Assembly: GCF_017377875.1 (NCBI RefSeq)
Contig: NZ_CP070975.1
Coordinates: 62,001 to 126,000 of the forward strand
Length of the DNA: 64,000 bases
From: Alcaligenes sp. SORT26
Lineage (GTDB): Bacteria > Pseudomonadota > Gammaproteobacteria > Burkholderiales > Burkholderiaceae_B
Direction: 5' to 3'
Both the position numbers and the translations under genes were made by a program. Of this stretch, positions 55,122-64,000 are shown one piece after another. Numbering within the stretch: the stretch's first letter is position 1; the number at the start of each line of letters is the position of its first letter. The notes beneath the pieces were generated by a model. It did not search any database, was not told the DNA's origin, and was given only the letters and a program-made list of their open reading frames with translations.

Positions 55122-56507
55122 ATGGCCACCAGTACTCGTGCGGCCCGTAAGGCCAAAGTTGTATTTGTTTGCACAGAGTGCGGGGCAGATACACCCAAAT
55201 GGGCGGGCAAGTGCCCGGCCTGCGGGGCGTGGAACAGTTTGCAGGAAACGGTGGAGGCCCCGGCTGCGGCAAGTGCCCACCGCTTTGCGTCTCTGGCCGG
55301 GTCTAGTCCGGTCCAAAGCTTGTCTGATGTACAGGCGCGGGAATTGCCGCGTGTGCCGACTGGCATAGGCGAGTTCGACCGTGTGTTGGGCGGTGGCCTG
55401 GTGGAAGGGGGCGTCATCCTGATTGGGGGCGATCCCGGTGTTGGCAAGTCCACGCTGCTGCTGCAGGCGATGGCGGCCTTGGCCCAGCAAACCAAAGTGT
55501 TGTACGTGACGGGTGAGGAATCCGCCGAGCAGGTTGCCTTGCGTGCCCGTCGTCTGGGCGTGCCTACTGAAGGCGTGGACTTGCTGGCCGAAATTCGCCT
55601 GGAGTCCATCACTCAGGCCTTGCAGTCGCATCAACCCAGTGTGGTGGTGATCGACTCGATTCAAACTCTGTATTCGGATCAGCTCAGTGCTGCACCGGGC
55701 TCGGTATCGCAGGTGCGCGAGTGTGCGGCCCAGCTTACCCGTTTGGCCAAGCAAAGCGGCACATCCATGATCTTTATCGGTCACGTCACTAAAGATGGGA
55801 CGCTGGCCGGGCCACGAGTGCTGGAGCATATCGTGGATACCGTGCTGTATTTCGAGGGCGATACGCATTCGTCCTTCCGTATGGTGCGCGCGTTCAAGAA
55901 CCGTTTTGGCGCTGTGAACGAACTGGGCGTGTTCGCCATGACGGAAAAGGGTTTGAAGGGGGTTAGCAATCCTTCGGCTCTGTTTCTGTCGCAGCATTCT
56001 CAATCGGTGGCCGGTTCCTGCGTGATGGCGACCCAGGAGGGCACACGGCCCTTGCTGGTGGAAATTCAGGCCCTGGTGGATACCGCACATGTCCCGAATC
56101 CCCGGCGCCTGTCTGTGGGGCTGGAAAGCTCACGGCTGGCCATGTTGCTGGCGGTGATGCACCGCCATGCAGGCGTGGTCACCTATGATCAGGACGTATT
56201 TGTGAACGCCGTTGGTGGCGTAAAAATTACCGAACCAGCCGCTGACTTGGCCGTTTTGCTGGCTATTTTGTCGTCGCTGAACAATCGCCCCTTGCCGCGA
56301 GGCTTGGTGGTATTCGGTGAAATTGGCCTGGCCGGTGAAATACGTCCGGCCCCGCGTGGGCAGGAGCGTTTGCGCGAAGCGGCCAAGCTGGGTTTCAGTA
56401 TTGCTCTGATTCCTAAAAGCAATGCTCCGCGTCAGCCCGTTGAAGGCCTGGAAATCTGGGCGGTAGACCGGGTCGAAGACGCGGTCGAGCGTCTGCGCAA
56501 CCTGTAA
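55122..56507 (+). CDS. radA: DNA repair protein RadA
   Basis: A 461-residue RadA (Sms), a branch-migration helicase in recombination. A C4 zinc finger is at the N-terminus (C17, C20, C31, C34). The RecA-like ATPase has Walker A GGDPGVGKST from ~102, and the RadA-specific KNRFG motif has K259. A Lon-protease-like C-terminal domain runs from ~290 (EPAADLAVLLAILSSLNNRPLP, VVFGEIGLAGEIRP). Complete and of normal length. It starts ten bases after the SDR gene and ends five bases before the TauE-type gene. Confidence 0.96.
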   Translation: MATSTRAARKAKVVFVCTECGADTPKWAGKCPACGAWNSLQETVEAPAAASAHRFASLAGSSPVQSLSDVQARELPRVPTGIGEFDRVLGGGLVEGGVILIGGDPGVGKSTLLLQAMAALAQQTKVLYVTGEESAEQVALRARRLGVPTEGVDLLAEIRLESITQALQSHQPSVVVIDSIQTLYSDQLSAAPGSVSQVRECAAQLTRLAKQSGTSMIFIGHVTKDGTLAGPRVLEHIVDTVLYFEGDTHSSFRMVRAFKNRFGAVNELGVFAMTEKGLKGVSNPSALFLSQHSQSVAGSCVMATQEGTRPLLVEIQALVDTAHVPNPRRLSVGLESSRLAMLLAVMHRHAGVVTYDQDVFVNAVGGVKITEPAADLAVLLAILSSLNNRPLPRGLVVFGEIGLAGEIRPAPRGQERLREAAKLGFSIALIPKSNAPRQPVEGLEIWAVDRVEDAVERLRNL

Positions 56508-56512
56508 TCGCC

Positions 56513-57292
56513 ATGACAAGTATTGAATTGATCCTGGCCTGTTTGCTGGGAGGCGCGCTTATTGGCTATGCCGGGGGCGTCCTGGGAATTGGCGGTGGCT
56601 TGTTGGCGATTCCGTTGCTGGGGCTGATTCTGGGTATGGACCAGCAAACGGCTCAAGGCACGGCCTTGATTATGGTGGTGCCCGCTGTCTTGTTGACCGT
56701 GCGCCAGTACCATCGCCGCAACCATATTGATTTTCGGCGGGCCGCGCTGGGGGCGATCTCCTCCATCATCTTTACCTGGTTGGGGGCGCGTCTGGCATTG
56801 GGTATGGACGCAGTGTTGCTGCGTCGTATCTATTCCGTGTTTGTAATGGCGATTGCCCTGTACTATTTCGACCAAAGTCTGGGTTTTTCCCGCCGATTAC
56901 GTCGTAGTACACGTCCACGTCCAGACCCCGAGTCTTTTGGCCAGGCTTGGTACATTGCTGTTGGCATGATGGCCGGTTTGGCCGGGGGCGTGTTTGGGGT
57001 GGGTGGTGCGGTATTGGTGGTGCCCTTCTTGACCAGTCGCATGGGCTACAGCCAAACGGGAGCACAAGGCCTGGCCTTGTCCATGATTATTCCTGGCACC
57101 CTGGTCGCTTTGGCGACCTACGCCTTCCATGGTCAGGCTACCTGGCAGGTCGGGATACCGATGGCAATAGGCAGCCTGATGCTGGTGCCTTTCGGGGTAC
57201 GTCTGGCGTATCGCTTGCCCGAGAACCGCCTGAAGTTTATTTTTGCCTGCATGCTGGTACTGATCATGGCTTTGTTGCTGGCCCGTGCCTAA
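56513..57292 (+). CDS. TauE/SafE-family anion exporter
   Basis: A 259-residue membrane protein with about eight helices in two related halves. Each half begins with a Gly-rich motif: GGVLGIGGGLLAIPLLGLILG (~residue 22) and GGVFGVGGAVLVVPFL (~157). The family exports sulfite, sulfoacetate and similar anions. The substrate here is not known. The end is nine bases from kdkA, so it is in the same transcript as radA and kdkA. Confidence 0.87.
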   Translation: MTSIELILACLLGGALIGYAGGVLGIGGGLLAIPLLGLILGMDQQTAQGTALIMVVPAVLLTVRQYHRRNHIDFRRAALGAISSIIFTWLGARLALGMDAVLLRRIYSVFVMAIALYYFDQSLGFSRRLRRSTRPRPDPESFGQAWYIAVGMMAGLAGGVFGVGGAVLVVPFLTSRMGYSQTGAQGLALSMIIPGTLVALATYAFHGQATWQVGIPMAIGSLMLVPFGVRLAYRLPENRLKFIFACMLVLIMALLLARA

Positions 57293-57301
57293 GGAGCTGC
57301 T

Positions 57302-58021
57302 GTGAACGCGACGCCCGAAACTGTTTACGCCTTGCCCGGTGGCGGCACTTTGTTAGCGCCGGAGCTGGCCAATCAACTGGACTTGGCACCCCAGGCTCTG
57401 CAAGCGTGGTTTGATGCAGCTTCCTACGGCGATCAGGCCAGTAAAGTCGGGCAGGGCGGTCGTCAGGCTGCCTGGTTTGTGAACGGGCCATTCGGGCAAG
57501 CGGTATTGCGTCATTACCGCCGTGGGGGGCTGGTGGCTCGCTTTAATGAGTCCACCTATCTGTGGCAAGGTGCCTCCCGTACTCGCAGTTGGCGAGAATT
57601 TCAGGTGATGTCTTATTTGCACAACAAGGGTTTGGCGGTGCCTAAAGTGCTGGCGGGCGCGTGGTGGCAGCAGGGTTTTTGGTACCATGCGGCCCTGATA
57701 AGCCAGCGGGTGCCCAATGTGCAGCCTTTGACTCTGTGCCTGGACCGCGCCTCCCCCGAAGCGGTCGCGCGCGAGATTGTCCGCATGCACCAATTCGAGG
57801 TTTGGCACGCTGACCTTAACGCCTACAATATTTTGCTGGATGCGAATGACAAAGTCTGGCTGATCGATTTTGACCGTGCACGACAGGGGCCAGTCAGCCC
57901 CGCCCAGGCGCTGGGGAATGTGCAACGTCTGAGACGATCTTTGCTCAAAGTGTGTGGGCCGCAGGGCGATCAGTGGTGGCAGCAGATGTTTTCTGCTTAC
58001 CGTCACGAAACGCAGCGCTAA
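57302..58021 (+). CDS. kdkA: 3-Deoxy-D-manno-octulosonic acid (Kdo) kinase
   Basis: A 239-residue lipopolysaccharide kinase that phosphorylates the inner-core Kdo. The N-lobe has VLRHYRRGGLVARFNESTYLWQG. The catalytic loop is WHADLNAYNILLD and the metal-binding segment IDFDRARQG. The start is GTG at 57302, with AAGGAG at 57291-57296. The protein acts at the inner face of the cytoplasmic membrane. WaaP-type heptose kinases are relatives but are usually longer. Confidence 0.88.
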   Translation: MNATPETVYALPGGGTLLAPELANQLDLAPQALQAWFDAASYGDQASKVGQGGRQAAWFVNGPFGQAVLRHYRRGGLVARFNESTYLWQGASRTRSWREFQVMSYLHNKGLAVPKVLAGAWWQQGFWYHAALISQRVPNVQPLTLCLDRASPEAVAREIVRMHQFEVWHADLNAYNILLDANDKVWLIDFDRARQGPVSPAQALGNVQRLRRSLLKVCGPQGDQWWQQMFSAYRHETQR

Positions 58022-58098
58022 TTACGACTACGGGCTTTAAAAAAGCTTTATCATCTCGCCTTTTGGGTTTTTCGCTTTCGATAGGAAGGGGACTCGTG

Positions 58099-59205
58099 AT
58101 GTCTTTTGGGATGAACACACCACAGGTACTCGCCGGCCTGCTGGCCGCTGCTGCCATCATGCCTGTTGCACAGGCACAAAATCAGGTTGTTAACGTCTAT
58201 AACTGGGCTGAATATACGGCCCCCGACACCTTGTCCGGCTTTCAGAAAGCCACGGGCATTACCGTGCGTTATGACGTTTACGACAATAACGACACCTTGC
58301 AAGCCAAGTTGTTGACGGGTAAATCGGGTTATGACGTGGTGGTTCCCTCCACGCATTACGCAGCGCGACAGATCGAAGGTGGTTTGTTCCAGAAGCTGGA
58401 TAAGAGTCAGATTCCCAACTGGTCCCACCTGGACCCGGACATCATGGCCTTGCTCTCCGATGTGGACCCCGGTAATGAATACCTGATTCCCTGGGGCTAC
58501 GGCACCAATGGCTTGGGCTACAACGTCACCAAAGTCAAAGAAATCATGGGTGAGCAGGTGGACCTGGGTAACTGGGACATGCTGTTCAAACCTGAAAATG
58601 CCGAGAAGCTGAAAGGCTGTGGTATCTCCATCCTGGACGAAGCCGCCCAGGTATTCCCGGCCGTGCTGCACTACATTGGCAAAGATCCCAACAGCAGCAA
58701 TGAAGCTGACTACCGCGAGGCCCTGGACCTGCTCAAGCAGATCCGTCCTTACGTGCGTCAGTTCAGCTCTTCCGGTTATATCGACGAGCTGGCTGCGGGT
58801 GATTTGTGCATGGTCTACGGATTCTCCGGCGATGTCATGATCTCGGCCGACCGTGCGCGTCAGGCGAAAAAGCCATACGCCATCGACTACTACATTCCGC
58901 AAGGCGGGGCGCCGGTCTGGTTTGACACCATGGCCATCCCCAAGAGCGCGAACAATGTGAAAGAGGCTCACGCCTTTATCAACTACATTGAAACGCCGGA
59001 AGTCCATGCCGCGATTACCAACACCATGTTCTACCCGAACGCCAATAAAGATGCGCGCGAGTTCGTGGTCAAGGAAGTGGCCGATAACCCCATGATTTAC
59101 CCTTCGCCCGAAGTCTCCAAGACTTTGTTCGTCATCAAACCACAGCCATTGAAGGTGCAGCGTCTGCAAACGCGCCTGTGGGCTGAACTCAAGTCTGGAC
59201 GTTAA
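58099..59205 (+). CDS. potF: Putrescine-type periplasmic binding protein
   Basis: A 368-residue spermidine/putrescine-binding protein with a signal peptide (VLAGLLAAAAIMPVAQAQ, cleavage near residue 26). VVNVYNWAEYTAPDTLSGFQKATGI, the SGYDVVVPS segment and WGYGTNGLGYNV are PotF/PotD features, and the length is close to PotF. AGGAAGGGG at 58083-58091 selects the ATG at 58099; another in-frame ATG at 58111 is possible. potGHI follow in one operon. Confidence 0.92.
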   Translation: MSFGMNTPQVLAGLLAAAAIMPVAQAQNQVVNVYNWAEYTAPDTLSGFQKATGITVRYDVYDNNDTLQAKLLTGKSGYDVVVPSTHYAARQIEGGLFQKLDKSQIPNWSHLDPDIMALLSDVDPGNEYLIPWGYGTNGLGYNVTKVKEIMGEQVDLGNWDMLFKPENAEKLKGCGISILDEAAQVFPAVLHYIGKDPNSSNEADYREALDLLKQIRPYVRQFSSSGYIDELAAGDLCMVYGFSGDVMISADRARQAKKPYAIDYYIPQGGAPVWFDTMAIPKSANNVKEAHAFINYIETPEVHAAITNTMFYPNANKDAREFVVKEVADNPMIYPSPEVSKTLFVIKPQPLKVQRLQTRLWAELKSGR

Positions 59206-59211
59206 GGCATC

Positions 59212-60342
59212 ATGCAAGATATCCGTACCGGAACCTCGCCCTGGATGGACGGCGAGGATGCATTCGTACGTGTGGACGAAGTTGTCAAAATCTTCGGCGA
59301 CACGGTGGCTGTTCAGTCCGTCAGTCTGGACGTAGCCCGTCACGAAATATTTGCACTGCTGGGCAGCTCGGGCAGTGGCAAGTCCACCTTGCTGCGCATG
59401 CTGGCAGGTTTTGAAGAGCCGACTTCCGGTCGGATTTACCTGGATAACGAGGACATTACCGACCTGCCGCCTTATCGGCGGCCGGTCAATATGATGTTTC
59501 AGTCCTATGCGCTGTTCCCGCACATGTCGGTCGAGGCCAATGTGGCCTTTGGCCTGAAGCAGGAAGGCGTGCCCCGCAATGAAATCCACGAGCGCGTGTT
59601 CGAGGCGCTGGATCTGGTGCAGATGGCGGGTTTCTCACGCCGCAAGCCCAATCAATTGTCGGGTGGTCAGCAACAGCGTGTTGCCCTGGCGCGTAGCCTG
59701 GTCAAACGTCCCAAGCTGCTCTTGCTGGACGAGCCCATGTCCGCCCTGGACAAGCAGATTCGTCAGAAAACCCAGATTGAACTGGTCAAGATTCTGGAGC
59801 GCGTGGGTGTGACCTGCATCATGGTGACCCACGACCAGGAAGAGGCCATGACCATGGCCAGCCGACTGGCCGTGATGTCAGACGGGCAGATCATCCAGTC
59901 CGGTACGCCTTACGACGTGTATTCCTTCCCGAACTCGCGCTTTGTGGCGGGCTTTATCGGTTCCACCAATCTGTTCACCGGCGTGGTGACGGTGGACGAG
60001 CCTGACCACGTTCATATCGAGTGCGAAGAATTAAGCCGCCCCTTGTATGTCAGCCACGGAATCAGCGAACCGCTGGGCATGGACGTGTATGTGTCTGTCC
60101 GTCCCGAGCAGATCAAGGTGAGTCGTGAGTTGCCTTCCGAAGACACCAACTGGGGCCACGGCATTGTGACCCATGTGTCCTGGATGGGCAGCTACACCCG
60201 CTACCAGATTCGTCTGGATGCGGGCATGCTGATCGAAGCGCAAATGCCTAGCGGCACTTTGGCCCAGCCTGATGCCCCCGGCGTGGACGAAGAGGTCTAC
60301 GTGTCCTGGTCCGACGACAGCGCAACGGTACTGAGCACATGA
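59212..60342 (+). CDS. potG: Polyamine ABC transporter ATP-binding protein
   Basis: A 376-residue ATPase. Walker A is GSSGSGKST (51-59), the signature LSGGQQQR (149-156) and Walker B LLLLDEP (169-175). The C-terminal TOBE domain (~290-375) is the PotG/PotA-type regulatory part. It is six bases after potF and overlaps potH by four bases. Confidence 0.94.
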   Translation: MQDIRTGTSPWMDGEDAFVRVDEVVKIFGDTVAVQSVSLDVARHEIFALLGSSGSGKSTLLRMLAGFEEPTSGRIYLDNEDITDLPPYRRPVNMMFQSYALFPHMSVEANVAFGLKQEGVPRNEIHERVFEALDLVQMAGFSRRKPNQLSGGQQQRVALARSLVKRPKLLLLDEPMSALDKQIRQKTQIELVKILERVGVTCIMVTHDQEEAMTMASRLAVMSDGQIIQSGTPYDVYSFPNSRFVAGFIGSTNLFTGVVTVDEPDHVHIECEELSRPLYVSHGISEPLGMDVYVSVRPEQIKVSRELPSEDTNWGHGIVTHVSWMGSYTRYQIRLDAGMLIEAQMPSGTLAQPDAPGVDEEVYVSWSDDSATVLST

Positions 60343-61259
60343 AGAACCTGTCCTGGCGCAAACTGCTGCCCACCAGTCGCACGCTGGTGGTCGCCCCCAC
60401 ATTCCTGTGGATGATCCTGTTTCTGCTGGTGCCGTTTTTGCTCGTGCTCAAGATCAGTTTTGCCGATCTTGATTTCGGGGTGCCGCCGTATACGCCCTTG
60501 GCCCAGTTTGCCGAGGAAAGCATTTCCTTTGTCCTGAACCTGCGCGGCTATATCCTGCTGTTCAGCGACAATCTGTATTTGGCCACCTACGTCAGTTCGC
60601 TGAAGATGGCCGCTGTCACCACGATCTTTTGTATTTTGATCGGCTACCCGGTGGCCTACTACATTGCGCGTTCCTCACCAGCCGTGCGCAGCCTGCTTTT
60701 GCTAGCGGTGATTCTGCCGTTCTGGACCTCCATGCTGTTACGCGTCTATGCCTGGGTAGGCATTTTGCGTGGCGATGGCCTGCTCAATCAGGTCTTGCTA
60801 TGGATAGGCATTATTGATGCGCCGCTGGAAATCTACCGCACCGACCTGGCTGTTTATATCGGTTTGATCTACGCCTATCTGCCGTTTTTCATCCTGCCCC
60901 TGTACGCCAATCTGGTGAAGCTGGATATGCGCATGCTGGAAGCCGCTTATGACCTGGGCGCTCGTCCCTGGTCGGCGTTCTGGAACATCACCTTACCCAT
61001 GTCCATGTCTGGCGTGATTGCCGGTGCCATGCTGGTGTTTATCCCGGCGGTCGGCGAGTACGTGATTCCGGAAATGCTGGGCGGTGCTGATACCCTGATG
61101 ATGGGCCGCGTCATGTGGACCGAGTTTTTCAATAATGCAGACTGGCCCATGGCCGCTGCCGTGACCTGCGTGATGGTCTTGCTGCTGATCATTCCTTTGA
61201 TTTTCTTCCAGTACAGCCAGATGCGACAAATGGAAGCGCAACGGGGAGGCCGCTCATGA
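60339..61259 (+). CDS. potH: Polyamine ABC transporter permease PotH
   Basis: A 306-residue inner-membrane permease with about six helices. The first is TLVVAPTFLWMILFLLVPFLLVLKISF. The ATPase-contact loop is EAAYDLGARPWSAFWNITLPMSMSGVIAG. VGEYVIPEMLGGADTLMMGRVMWTEFF is a strong PotH/PotB marker. It overlaps both neighbours by four bases, indicating tight coupling. Confidence 0.93.
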   Translation: MKNLSWRKLLPTSRTLVVAPTFLWMILFLLVPFLLVLKISFADLDFGVPPYTPLAQFAEESISFVLNLRGYILLFSDNLYLATYVSSLKMAAVTTIFCILIGYPVAYYIARSSPAVRSLLLLAVILPFWTSMLLRVYAWVGILRGDGLLNQVLLWIGIIDAPLEIYRTDLAVYIGLIYAYLPFFILPLYANLVKLDMRMLEAAYDLGARPWSAFWNITLPMSMSGVIAGAMLVFIPAVGEYVIPEMLGGADTLMMGRVMWTEFFNNADWPMAAAVTCVMVLLLIIPLIFFQYSQMRQMEAQRGGRS

Positions 61260-62062
61260 CCAAGCCTAATCCCTGGCTGCGTGCCATCGTCCTGACAGTG
61301 GGCTTCGGGTTTCTGTACATCCCCATTTTGTTCCTGATTGTCTTTTCATTTAATGAATCGGCCATCATGACGTCCTGGTCGGGTTTTTCCTTCCGCTGGT
61401 ACGAGTCCCTGTTTCAGGACAAGGCTTTGCTGAGCGCTGCCAAGCTGTCTTTTCTGATCGCGGTGCTGACAGCGACAATGGCCGCTATTCTGGGCACGTG
61501 GGCGGCCTATGTGTTGGCTCGCATGGGGCGCTTCAAGGGCTTTGTGCTGTACATCGGTTTGGTTAGCGCACCGCTGGTGATTCCCGAAGTCGTGCTGGGT
61601 ATTTCCCTGCTGCTGATGTTTGTGGAACTGAACTCCCTGTTTGGCTGGCCGGAGCAGAACGGTATTTTCACTATCTGGATTGGGCATGTGGTGCTGTGCA
61701 CTGCTTATGCAACCGTGATTCTGCAATCGCGCATGCGTGAGCTGGATCGCTCTCAGGAAGAGGCCGCCCTGGATCTGGGTGCCACACCCTTGAAGGCGTT
61801 TTTCCAGGTTGTTCTGCCCTCGATCGTGCCAGCCCTGATGGCGGCCTGGTTACTGGCCTTCACCCTGTCGCTGGACGATGTGGTGATTGCCTCCTTCCTG
61901 TCCGGTCCGGGCTTTACCACTTTGCCGGTGGAAGTGTTTTCGCGCGTACGCTTGGGCCTCAAGCCCGAGATCAACGCTTTGGCAACCCTGCTTATTCTGG
62001 TGATCGGTATTTTTGTGGTGGTCGCCAGTCGATTGCAGGCACGCCGCGAGCGTCGCGCCTGA
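61256..62062 (+). CDS. potI: Polyamine ABC transporter permease PotI
   Basis: A 268-residue partner permease. FNESAIMTSWSGFSFRWYESLFQD after the first helix is typical of PotI/PotC. The contact loop is EEAALDLGATPLKAFFQVVLPSIVPALMA, and FTLSLDDVVIASFLSGPGFTTLPVEVFSRVR near the end is the family marker. It closes the four-gene importer, which is complete. Confidence 0.93.
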   Translation: MTKPNPWLRAIVLTVGFGFLYIPILFLIVFSFNESAIMTSWSGFSFRWYESLFQDKALLSAAKLSFLIAVLTATMAAILGTWAAYVLARMGRFKGFVLYIGLVSAPLVIPEVVLGISLLLMFVELNSLFGWPEQNGIFTIWIGHVVLCTAYATVILQSRMRELDRSQEEAALDLGATPLKAFFQVVLPSIVPALMAAWLLAFTLSLDDVVIASFLSGPGFTTLPVEVFSRVRLGLKPEINALATLLILVIGIFVVVASRLQARRERRA

Positions 62063-62080
62063 TTGATAAGGAGTATTGCC

Positions 62081-62434
62081 GTGTTCACGATGTATGGTTT
62101 GAAAAATTGCAGCACCTGCCAAAAGGCGATGGCCTGGTTTGAGCAAAACGGTCTGCCCTTGAACTTTGTGGATTACCGCGAACATCCCTTGGATGCAGTC
62201 CGCTTGCAACAATGGGCGCAGGAGCTGGGTGGCTGGCCCAAGCTGGTCAACCGTGCTTCCATGACCTGGCGTAATCTGCCTGCGGAACGTAAAGAGCCCC
62301 AGGACGATGCCCAATGGCTGGCCTTGATTGCCGAGTTTCCGGCGCTGGTGCGCCGCCCCTTGTTGATCACGTCTGAGGGCGAGGTCAGTGTGGGTTTCAA
62401 CGAAGGCAAATTTGCCGCTCGTTTTCTTAAATAA
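62081..62434 (+). CDS. ArsC/Spx-family protein (YffB-like)
   Basis: A 117-residue thioredoxin-fold protein of the ArsC/Spx group. The redox motif KNCSTCQKA holds a CxxC (C10, C13), followed by [10 protein letters not shown] and [16 protein letters not shown], which match E. coli YffB. Unlike true arsenate reductases it sits in no ars cluster, so the function is uncertain. The GTG at 62081 is chosen because AAGGAG (62068-62073) is seven bases upstream; the ATG at 62090 is too far. Confidence 0.85.
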   Translation: MFTMYGLKNCSTCQKAMAWFEQNGLPLNFVDYREHPLDAVRLQQWAQELGGWPKLVNRASMTWRNLPAERKEPQDDAQWLALIAEFPALVRRPLLITSEGEVSVGFNEGKFAARFLK

Positions 62435-62439
62435 ACCAA

Positions 62440-62463
62440 GGGGGGCCAAGCCCCCCGATTTTT
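62440..62463 (+). terminator. Rho-independent terminator after the ArsC-like gene
   Basis: GGGGGGC, loop CAA, GCCCCCC, then GATTTTT. It lies six bases after the stop and nine bases ahead of the rpiA start, so rpiA expression must begin downstream of it, depend on readthrough, or start within it. Confidence 0.8.
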
Positions 62464-62472
62464 ATATCTGCC

Positions 62473-63156
62473 ATGTACACACAATCCGAACTCAAACAAC
62501 AGGTGGCCCAGGCCGCAGTTGACTACGTCCTTCCTTTCCTGACCCCTGATTCCATTCTGGGTGTGGGTACGGGTTCCACGGTGGATCTGTTTATTGATGC
62601 CCTGGCCGCCCATAAACAGGCCTTCAAGGCTGCCGCCTCCAGCTCGGAGCGCTCGACGGCTCGCCTGCAAAGCCTGGGCATTGAAGTGCAAGACCTGAAT
62701 ACCATCGAACGCATGGATTGGTATGTGGACGGTGCCGACGAAATCGATGCGGCTCTGAACATGACCAAAGGCGGGGGCGGTGCACTGACCCGTGAAAAAA
62801 TCGTGGCCTCGGTCTCGGATAAATTCCTGTGCATAGTGGACGACTCCAAGCTGGTTGAACGCTTGGGTGCGTTCCCCTTGCCCGTAGAAGTCATCCCCAT
62901 GGCCAAGAATGCTGTGGCACGCCAATTGCGCGCTTTGGGTGGCAATCCGGTGGAGCGTACGGGCTTTGTGACCGATAACGGCGGCCTGATTCTTGACGTG
63001 TCCGGTTTGTCGATTGCCGACCCCGCCGCTTTGGAAGCCCAGATCAACAATATGCCCGGTGTGGTGTGTTGTGGCCTGTTCGCGATTGCCCCGGCCAGCG
63101 TGGCGTTGATTGCCGGTCAACAGGGTGTGCGTACCCTGTCTGGCGACGGTTTCTGA
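62473..63156 (+). CDS. rpiA: Ribose-5-phosphate isomerase A
   Basis: A 227-residue RpiA of the pentose phosphate pathway. [16 protein letters not shown] binds phosphate; [31 protein letters not shown] carries the catalytic Asp, Glu and Lys set. The length is normal. The ribosome site is poor because the terminator-like hairpin lies immediately upstream, which may reduce or regulate expression. Confidence 0.95.
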   Translation: MYTQSELKQQVAQAAVDYVLPFLTPDSILGVGTGSTVDLFIDALAAHKQAFKAAASSSERSTARLQSLGIEVQDLNTIERMDWYVDGADEIDAALNMTKGGGGALTREKIVASVSDKFLCIVDDSKLVERLGAFPLPVEVIPMAKNAVARQLRALGGNPVERTGFVTDNGGLILDVSGLSIADPAALEAQINNMPGVVCCGLFAIAPASVALIAGQQGVRTLSGDGF

Positions 63157-63168
63157 ATTTTAATGTCT

Positions 63169-63178
63169 CTGTCATAAT
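63169..63178 (+). promoter_or_regulatory. Possible Pho-box half-site and -10 ahead of phoU
   Basis: CTGTCAT (63169-63175) equals one half of the E. coli Pho box and runs into CATAAT, a -10-like hexamer. The second half-site four bases away is not conserved, so this is weak. Confidence 0.25.
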
Positions 63179-63243
63179 CGGTGCTTAATCTATGCACGGA
63201 TTAAGCGCTGGCGCGAGCCATTTTGCTGTTACAGAAGGCCACT

Positions 63244-63978
63244 ATGAACGAACATACCAATAAGCAGTTTCACTCCGATCTGGAGGCCACCCGTTCGCTG
63301 TTTTTGCAGATGGGCGGTATTGTTGAATCTATGGTCCGGAGTGCGACCGAAGCCCTGCAATCCGGGGATATGTCGCTGGTCGATCAGGTTCGCGAGCGTG
63401 AAAAAGAAATCAACCGCCTGGAGGTGGAGATTGACGAGCGCATCACTAACCTGATCGCCCGTAATCAACCTACCGCCATTGACCTGCGCATGTTGCTGTC
63501 CATCTCCAAAATGCTGACCGATATGGAACGCTGCGGGGACGAGGCAGAGCGCATCGCCAAGATGGCTCGTCGTCTGCATGAAGGCACCGCTGGCTACGAG
63601 CCTGTGGTGGAGCTGCGTCACATGAGCTCCTCGGTCGCTGGCATGATCAACGATGTGCTGGACGCCTTTGCGCGCCAGGACGCCGTGCACGCGGCACAGA
63701 TTGTGCGCAGCGACAAGGAAGTGGATCGTGAATGGAAGGGTTCGCTGCGTCACATCATCACGTACATGATTGAAGACCCACGCACGATCTCGCACTCCAT
63801 TGACCTGATCTTTATCGCCCGTGCGCTGGAGCGCATTGGTGACCACGCCAAGAATATGGCTGAACGCGTGATCTACATGGTACGTGGTGACGATGTACGT
63901 CATACCGGTGTGAAGAACACCGAACGTACTGCACGTGGTGAGCCTTTGCCAGAACCGGAATCCGACGAAAAAATCTGA
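63244..63978 (+). CDS. phoU: Phosphate signalling protein PhoU
   Basis: A 244-residue PhoU with the two three-helix bundles of the family. Metal-binding ExxxD motifs are seen in DMERCGDEAERIAKMARR (~105-120) and ALERIGDHAKNMAERVIYMV (~205-225). PhoU links the Pst transporter to PhoR and the Pho regulon. No pst genes precede it; what follows is beyond the window. The ATG at 63244 (MNEHTNKQF) is the family-like start. The last ~20 residues are charged and probably disordered. Confidence 0.94.
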   Translation: MNEHTNKQFHSDLEATRSLFLQMGGIVESMVRSATEALQSGDMSLVDQVREREKEINRLEVEIDERITNLIARNQPTAIDLRMLLSISKMLTDMERCGDEAERIAKMARRLHEGTAGYEPVVELRHMSSSVAGMINDVLDAFARQDAVHAAQIVRSDKEVDREWKGSLRHIITYMIEDPRTISHSIDLIFIARALERIGDHAKNMAERVIYMVRGDDVRHTGVKNTERTARGEPLPEPESDEKI

Positions 63979-64000
63979 TTCTGATCCAGGCCTTCTGGCT

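Noticed and set aside
58051-59589. A 512-codon minus-strand frame opposite potF-potG.
   Set aside because: It spans two well-supported genes on the plus strand and shows no family feature.

Overview
The window looks like a stretch of core chromosome from a betaproteobacterium of the order Burkholderiales, most likely Alcaligenaceae (Alcaligenes, Bordetella or Achromobacter relatives). The gene orders support this: phaC-phaB-phaR, scpB-rluB, rimP-nusA-infB-rbfA-truB-typA, xseB-ispA-dxs, rpsF-priB-rpsR-rplI-dnaB, alaC-hom-thrC and hpnCDE. The assignment comes from gene order and protein resemblance, not from a search. Coding density is high. I see no insertion sequence, prophage, CRISPR array, toxin-antitoxin pair or defence island.

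Layout. 1-2080: polyhydroxybutyrate genes (3' end of phaC, phaB, phaR). 2085-4333: a FemAB-like acyltransferase divergent from an unrecognised secreted protein. 4513-5481: two identical initiator tRNA genes on the minus strand around a 734-base stretch with no convincing gene. 5511-8332: scpB-rluB. 8333-16830: the transcription/translation operon rimP-nusA-infB-rbfA-truB-typA. 17154-18876: a sulfide:quinone oxidoreductase-like flavoprotein with a DUF1641 protein. 18892-21090 (minus): polar amino-acid ABC transporter without its ATPase. 21191-24629: a LOG-family gene and polA, divergent, with overlapping start codons. 24673-26337 (minus): Na/Pi cotransporter.

26398-27164 is a decayed patch: a broken marR-type gene, a perfect 14-bp palindrome and an internally deleted aceE remnant. 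27273-32396: alpha/beta hydrolase, GNAT, GyrI-like protein, htpX, EamA exporter and mercaptopyruvate sulfurtransferase. 32589-35907: xseB, ispA, dxs. 36051-40223: folE2, the rpsF-priB-rpsR-rplI operon, dnaB. 40320-45100 (minus): SBF-type transporter, a PdxA-family dehydrogenase, PIN-PhoH ATPase, a peroxiredoxin and a Mth938-like protein. 45269-49160: alaC-hom-thrC. 49471-50028: speG. 50163-53176 (minus): hpnC-hpnD-hpnE for squalene. 53247-58021: alr, an SDR, radA, a TauE-type exporter and kdkA. 58099-62062: putrescine-type ABC importer potFGHI. 62081-63978: an ArsC/Spx-like protein, rpiA, phoU.

Links between genes. ispA and dxs supply the prenyl diphosphates that HpnC/D/E turn into squalene, probably for hopanoids, although no cyclase lies here. 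potFGHI imports polyamines that SpeG can acetylate. The Na/Pi cotransporter and PhoU both belong to phosphate homeostasis. I found no convincing undescribed multi-gene system. The items most worth a second look are the marR/aceE decay scar, the hairpin abutting rimP, the overlapping LOG/polA start codons, the extra hairpin after typA, and the palindrome ahead of folE2.
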